Positions 60,701 through 64,000 of a stretch of DNA of 64,000 nucleotides are shown here, one piece after another. The stretch is from a virus: IMG/VR virus record IMGVR_UViG_3300025070_000019, positions 32,642 through 96,641 of that record, one strand, 5' to 3'. Positions within the stretch are counted from its first letter, which is position 1; the number at the start of each line of letters is the position of its first letter. The notes under the pieces were generated by a model. That model made no database searches, was not told where the DNA came from, and was given only the letters and a program-made list of their open reading frames with translations. The translations under genes were made by a program, and so were the position numbers.

Positions 60701-63700
60701 ACTCCAAAAGATTGAACTATAATATTGCAAATTGTATTGTTGTTTCCATATGAAATATCAGTTATTCTTCCAGATATTAATATATCTAATTCGTTTGTGT
60801 TGGAATCATATCCAGCCCTAAGCTGGACATTGATTCCGTGACGAAGCACTACTGAGTCAGCATACTTTCTATATATATTTTTTAAATCTAAGGAATCTTC
60901 ATCTATATCAGCAGGTATATCAGTATCTACTAAATCACCTTTTCTACTACCATCTAAAATACCTGATAAGTTTTGTAATTGTATCTTTGCAGTAGCAGCA
61001 GGTAAATTTCTATTGTTTTCTATTGAAAAACTAATGACAGAATTGTAACTAAAAAAGTCATCATATGCAGTTAAACGATCACTAAAGATACTATCTTCTT
61101 CTACTAAGTATAATCTAAATGTAGGAAAAGCATTTTTTAAACTAGGTACAGTTGTTATACCTTTAGAAGAATCTTTAGATATTTCTACAGGATTGTAATT
61201 TTCTAATTCTAATGGATTGTTTTTAAAAGGTAAATTGTTTAAGTTATTGTTACTTTTTCTTCGTTTATACCCTAGTTTACTTCCAAACATATTTCTAACA
61301 TCTTTAAACTCAGACATTAAAGCTGAATTCATTTTCTTTATATCCTTTAGTTTAGATTCATTGTCTGGATCTTTTGAATCTAAGACGATGTTATTTAATG
61401 TAGTTTTATTATCCTCTTCTAATTTTTTTTCAGTTGTTAAAACTTCTTTACTTAAGATTACATTTCCACTTGGATATTCATAAGTATCAGTTAAAAAGTC
61501 ATTGTCCTCAAACATCTTTTTAAATGTTTCTTTATTTTTTACATTTTTCAAGTTAGAGCTGTATTGATTTCCTAATTTAAATACAGCTCCATTTCTCATT
61601 GCATCCATAAAGTTTTTAGAATTTTTTACAATCTTTTCTGCGTTATTAATTCTTGTATCTATAAACGTATTTAAATTGTTATCGTTCTCGTAATAAGTAT
61701 TAAAATCTTTTATAAAGAACATTGGATGCATACTTGGATTTTCGTTAAAACTACTAAAATCTTCAGGAGATTTTGGTAGTTTTATGTCAGGGTAAGCATT
61801 TGTTTCTAATAATTCAAAAACACTTTTACCATCAAATATAGTTAGTAGCTCTGAACTTTCTTTTTCTAATATGTCTTTATTTAAAATTATAGAATCTTCT
61901 AGTAATGCTTTGGCAATGTTTTTTAAGTAAGCAATTCTTTGATTTTGTAATTGTTTTAATTGATCTTTTCTATCTTTAAAAAATGTAAACTCAAATTCTT
62001 CATTATTTATTTGAGCATCAATCAAATTGTTATTATTAAAATATTCTATGCCTATTTCTGGTTTAACAACATTTTTCCAATCATCAATATAAAAAACTTC
62101 AGTAGCTAAATCTTCATTTTCAAAAAACTCTTCCCTCATAGGAAACATAAACAAATACTGCATATATTCTTCTAATGGTTGTATAAGAAGTCTATCACTT
62201 AAACCATTAAATCTATATTTATCAAAATCTCCACTACTAGTATTTTTAACTATCATTCTTCTTACTGCACTAGATGTTTTTAATCTAGTGCTAAGATCTA
62301 CAAACTTTTTAAATAAAGGTGTATTGTAAATTATTTTTTCACTAAAATTTTGTATACCACTAAATACAGTGTCTGACTGATCTATTTGATTTAAGAAATC
62401 TTTATATAATACTTCATCTTCTCGTTCAATTCTTTCTAAAGCACTTTTCTTTAATTCCTCTAGTATTTCTTTAGAATCCATCTTATCGATAAATTGTAAA
62501 TACTCTCTACAATCTTTTTGAAAGTTTTGACTTTCACTAAAAGCTAATAAAACTCTTTTTAATTGTAAAAGAGCATCATCACTAACTCCTTCAAAAAAGC
62601 CTTCTACTAATGTGCTTACAAAATTAACAGTACCAAATATAGCAAATCCTAGACCTATACCTGAACTTGCTTCAACAAGTATAAGTCCTAAAAGAAAAGC
62701 CAATTCACTTGCAATCATTACATTCTTTTGTTTTTGACTAAAATTAGATTCAGTATCAAATTGACTTGTTTTTAATTGTGAATACATATTTACATACAAA
62801 TGTGAAGTACCTAAAAAATTGCTTTCTAAATAATTGTAATGTAATGGAATTACATCGATATCGAATAATTCAGATATTATTCGATTCATTTCTTCTTTAA
62901 TTGTATCTTGTTCTACTACATCTAAATATAAATGCGGTTCAATTAAAAGTATTGAAGCTAATGCTTGAAAGTTATTTAAAAGATCTTTATTTATTTTACG
63001 TTCTTTTTTATAATTTTCTTTTTTAACTTTTATTATAAGCTTTTGTTGAGTCGTATAAGGGACAATGGCTCCATGACCGACACCTACTCTTTCTTGATCT
63101 GTTTCTATTGTTATATTTTTAAATCTACTTAATTGACCTTTAATTAGATTTAATTGATTTAGATTTCTGTCATAACTTCTTCCACTTAAAGCAGTATAAT
63201 TTGTACTAATAACAATTTGTTTTTCATATAAAGTTAAATCATTGCTAGTCTCTAAATTTACATCTTCAAAATGCAATCTATTATATTTTTCAAAAACAGA
63301 TTTAGTACCTTCTTGATTCTTTAAAAATTCTTTTAATGACTTTGCTTCATTGAAAATATTTTCATTTTCAATTTCATTTAACATAAGACTATTATTTAAG
63401 TTTAAAGTATTACCTGCAGTTATATTATCGTTTGTTTCTTGAAAGTCATTATTTGATGAATCATTCTCTTCGTCGTCTGAAGGACTAGTTGCTATTTGAT
63501 AATCTGATTCAAAACTTTTATATTTTAATTCATCCATATGTTGATTTACATATGAAGTTAAAGAATTTATTTTTGCATTATGCCCATCCCAAAAATCATT
63601 TTTAGCTTGCGAAGCATTTTGATTTGCTTCTGTTCTAAAAGCAGCATTTCCACTAACACCCACCCACCTTCTTTTATTAGTTTTTAAAGAAGTGGCATTT

Positions 63701-64000
63701 CTTTTTGTTGAAGAATTATAATCTTCTATAACTCTTAAATTTAAATCAATATGTAAAAAATAATTTAAATTAGTTTTCATTAAATAATCAGACTTTCTAA
63801 AGTCTGATATTGACATATTGTTAATATTTAATTCATTGTAAGTATTAGTGAAAAAATCTAAAGAATAGTTTCCATAAACACCCATTCCTACCCAAGATAA
63901 AGCATTTGATCTTTCATTTTGATTTAAAGACAATGCACCATAATCTTTAGTTATTTTATTTCTTTTTAAAAGTAATTCAATAAAAGCAGCAAGCTCCAAA
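57754..64000 (-). CDS. Giant virion protein, baseplate hub-like (N-terminus outside window)
   Basis: At least 2,081 residues, open to the window edge; the first apparent start (TTG at 63999) is only the edge of the frame. Helical regions with hydrophobic stretches occur near residues 425-470 (LAFLLGLILVEASSGIGLGF), 1180 and 1930 (GAFLFALGSFTVGMLTDFG). Residues about 955-1100 (FRLYLVEED, FSIENNRNLPAATAKIQLQN, GINVQLRAGYDSNTNELDIL, ISGRITDISYG) resemble hub proteins of the gp44/late-control D group. Size with membrane-like helices is also seen in tape-measure or injected proteins. Role uncertain; virion location very likely. Confidence 0.7.
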   Translation of the reverse strand, partial: LELAAFIELLLKRNKITKDYGALSLNQNERSNALSWVGMGVYGNYSLDFFTNTYNELNINNMSISDFRKSDYLMKTNLNYFLHIDLNLRVIEDYNSSTKRNATSLKTNKRRWVGVSGNAAFRTEANQNASQAKNDFWDGHNAKINSLTSYVNQHMDELKYKSFESDYQIATSPSDDEENDSSNNDFQETNDNITAGNTLNLNNSLMLNEIENENIFNEAKSLKEFLKNQEGTKSVFEKYNRLHFEDVNLETSNDLTLYEKQIVISTNYTALSGRSYDRNLNQLNLIKGQLSRFKNITIETDQERVGVGHGAIVPYTTQQKLIIKVKKENYKKERKINKDLLNNFQALASILLIEPHLYLDVVEQDTIKEEMNRIISELFDIDVIPLHYNYLESNFLGTSHLYVNMYSQLKTSQFDTESNFSQKQKNVMIASELAFLLGLILVEASSGIGLGFAIFGTVNFVSTLVEGFFEGVSDDALLQLKRVLLAFSESQNFQKDCREYLQFIDKMDSKEILEELKKSALERIEREDEVLYKDFLNQIDQSDTVFSGIQNFSEKIIYNTPLFKKFVDLSTRLKTSSAVRRMIVKNTSSGDFDKYRFNGLSDRLLIQPLEEYMQYLFMFPMREEFFENEDLATEVFYIDDWKNVVKPEIGIEYFNNNNLIDAQINNEEFEFTFFKDRKDQLKQLQNQRIAYLKNIAKALLEDSIILNKDILEKESSELLTIFDGKSVFELLETNAYPDIKLPKSPEDFSSFNENPSMHPMFFIKDFNTYYENDNNLNTFIDTRINNAEKIVKNSKNFMDAMRNGAVFKLGNQYSSNLKNVKNKETFKKMFEDNDFLTDTYEYPSGNVILSKEVLTTEKKLEEDNKTTLNNIVLDSKDPDNESKLKDIKKMNSALMSEFKDVRNMFGSKLGYKRRKSNNNLNNLPFKNNPLELENYNPVEISKDSSKGITTVPSLKNAFPTFRLYLVEEDSIFSDRLTAYDDFFSYNSVISFSIENNRNLPAATAKIQLQNLSGILDGSRKGDLVDTDIPADIDEDSLDLKNIYRKYADSVVLRHGINVQLRAGYDSNTNELDILISGRITDISYGNNNTICNIIVQSFGVELDTKVKGANAFSDNNNHFLTTHHLLSHAIMSPELKHFGRRKVGRKFQTSEAMEPSLDLEDYSNSSYFDLKYTRTFTDVLSDNSVYLFFLLGAIPLGKFGGAVSKKLFNKYIPQALKGPASRLGQSVATFGKSVYDNTAVKAISYVGVKTGQLGYKIGWSGGKTTNTAIKNLIQFRQMSNISPYSNVMNIGLENKTLIQNVANELKRSSILGRIINKYGYGNRIISSSPVTNSFLNKAEKLIVRELGYENASKLGFINQGILSRVGYGWNVFTGGGLTRAFIGQYAYAIPLVGAAAYYGGFIDSLVAAKNFIFDAFETQQKDRFKLTQKLLLSPQDDNIFSPDPKLYMHDSSYPPVLNFLYQFYDATILNYFNISSEDVRKEIYESSFFLSEKRLDINKNENLYKINGQTVWKIFKDMSYRHPGYVFGIRPYGNSMEYRMFFGLPNQRYFSKQVTNNVIDRLNKIEEGILNSSEGLINETTLNILFPIYNKNQTENKRYLFSTLAIDEYLRKTKDRFTPYRQYHYITAENNIISNDIVVSGHDLINSIKVHYQMYTSRDGEGSDLNTIEVSSLYKVSEHNRKEVVLNDPNGNIKGIANAFRWGMGALLERSKKLYQGSLLILGNTKINTNDVIILKDNITNMHGPLEVDYTIHSFDFQTGFISEIGISALVTGNESLTYPTYNAMIEYEARRELFEKFSSYRSFQDSDSDIKDTIRSVVEDTIEKTNRDSAIKLDVEDNLTDIITNSVFDEINYRKQNNLPNFVTDVTPENADAIAALTSGGISRDTASQLIKTSSFIIGAGAMGSSMFTEARYNKFLSKGMVSSLGKGKGAFLFALGSFTVGMLTDFGLDKLDDSYKSGNLGKNYFKKAIFSSMKGGNNVQLYPLVRDGMPLLAGGFEEISDKDIWENVYGNIYNSMSNAVSARVSREKEYDEIGRRVLEISETDDDWSFATEILSSDLTAAIFGDETRRRITGWYLSDK
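58600..58629. repeat. 11-bp perfect hairpin
   Basis: AGAAGAGAACT / AGTTCTCTTCT with an 8-nt loop, in the giant virion gene. Confidence 0.85.
59086..59112. repeat. 11-bp perfect hairpin
   Basis: AACAATATCAT / ATGATATTGTT with a 5-nt loop, in the giant virion gene. Confidence 0.85.

Overview
The window is a densely coded, A+T-rich (roughly 70 %) piece of a large, probably marine, tailed bacteriophage genome. The evidence is a phage-style replication cluster (RecA-family recombinase, a bacterial-type DnaE polymerase, a fused primase-helicase, several nucleases) next to long blocks of tail-fibre and baseplate genes. Fibre passages such as 'DDITAGDAAVNI...IDAQANDSDIIFKGTD' are of a kind I know from marine cyanophage and pelagiphage fibres. 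LPS-type sugar genes hint at a Gram-negative host. I cannot name the host.

Layout. 1-4450 (+): the end of a recA gene, a small gene, then dnaE in pieces. 4462-17896 (+): twelve tail-fibre or fibre-adaptor genes, closed by stacked hairpins and an intrinsic terminator. 18000-19253 (+): the missing C-terminal part of dnaE. 19264-31457 (+): metallophosphoesterase, Cas4/RecB-like nuclease, IMPDH/GMP-reductase-like enzyme, sugar kinase-like protein, primase-helicase, cupin, membrane proteins, a Vsr/DUF559-like nuclease, ClpP-like protease, Hjc-like resolvase and several unknowns. 31454-64000 (-): a co-directional block with a coiled-coil protein, a HAD phosphatase fused to a coiled-coil/membrane tail, a GT9 heptosyltransferase, then about 31 kb of virion genes (fibres, Ig-like and Fn3-like proteins, a baseplate J-like and a gp25-like protein, and a giant structural protein that runs off the window).

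Main result. The replicative polymerase is encoded in three pieces. Pieces 2 and 3 carry the two halves of a DnaE-type split intein: a 97-residue N-half starting at Cys (4157) and a 38-residue C-half ending in Asn just before CFNKAHS (18114). They sit at the same place as the cyanobacterial DnaE split intein. Here the halves flank about 13.5 kb of late fibre genes, so the polymerase should be rebuilt by protein trans-splicing. Pieces 1 and 2 are separated by a 1,144-nt insertion exactly before the catalytic Asp motif. It is out of frame, leaves the coding sequence residue-perfect if removed, and has a short repeat and hairpins at both edges. It is either an unrecognised intron or a gene fracture tolerated by subunit assembly.

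Second result. Coding regions on both strands hold many perfect or near-perfect inverted repeats (stems of 9-14 bp, one of 20 bp with G-U pairs, short loops), far more than composition predicts by a hand estimate. No listed feature type explains them.
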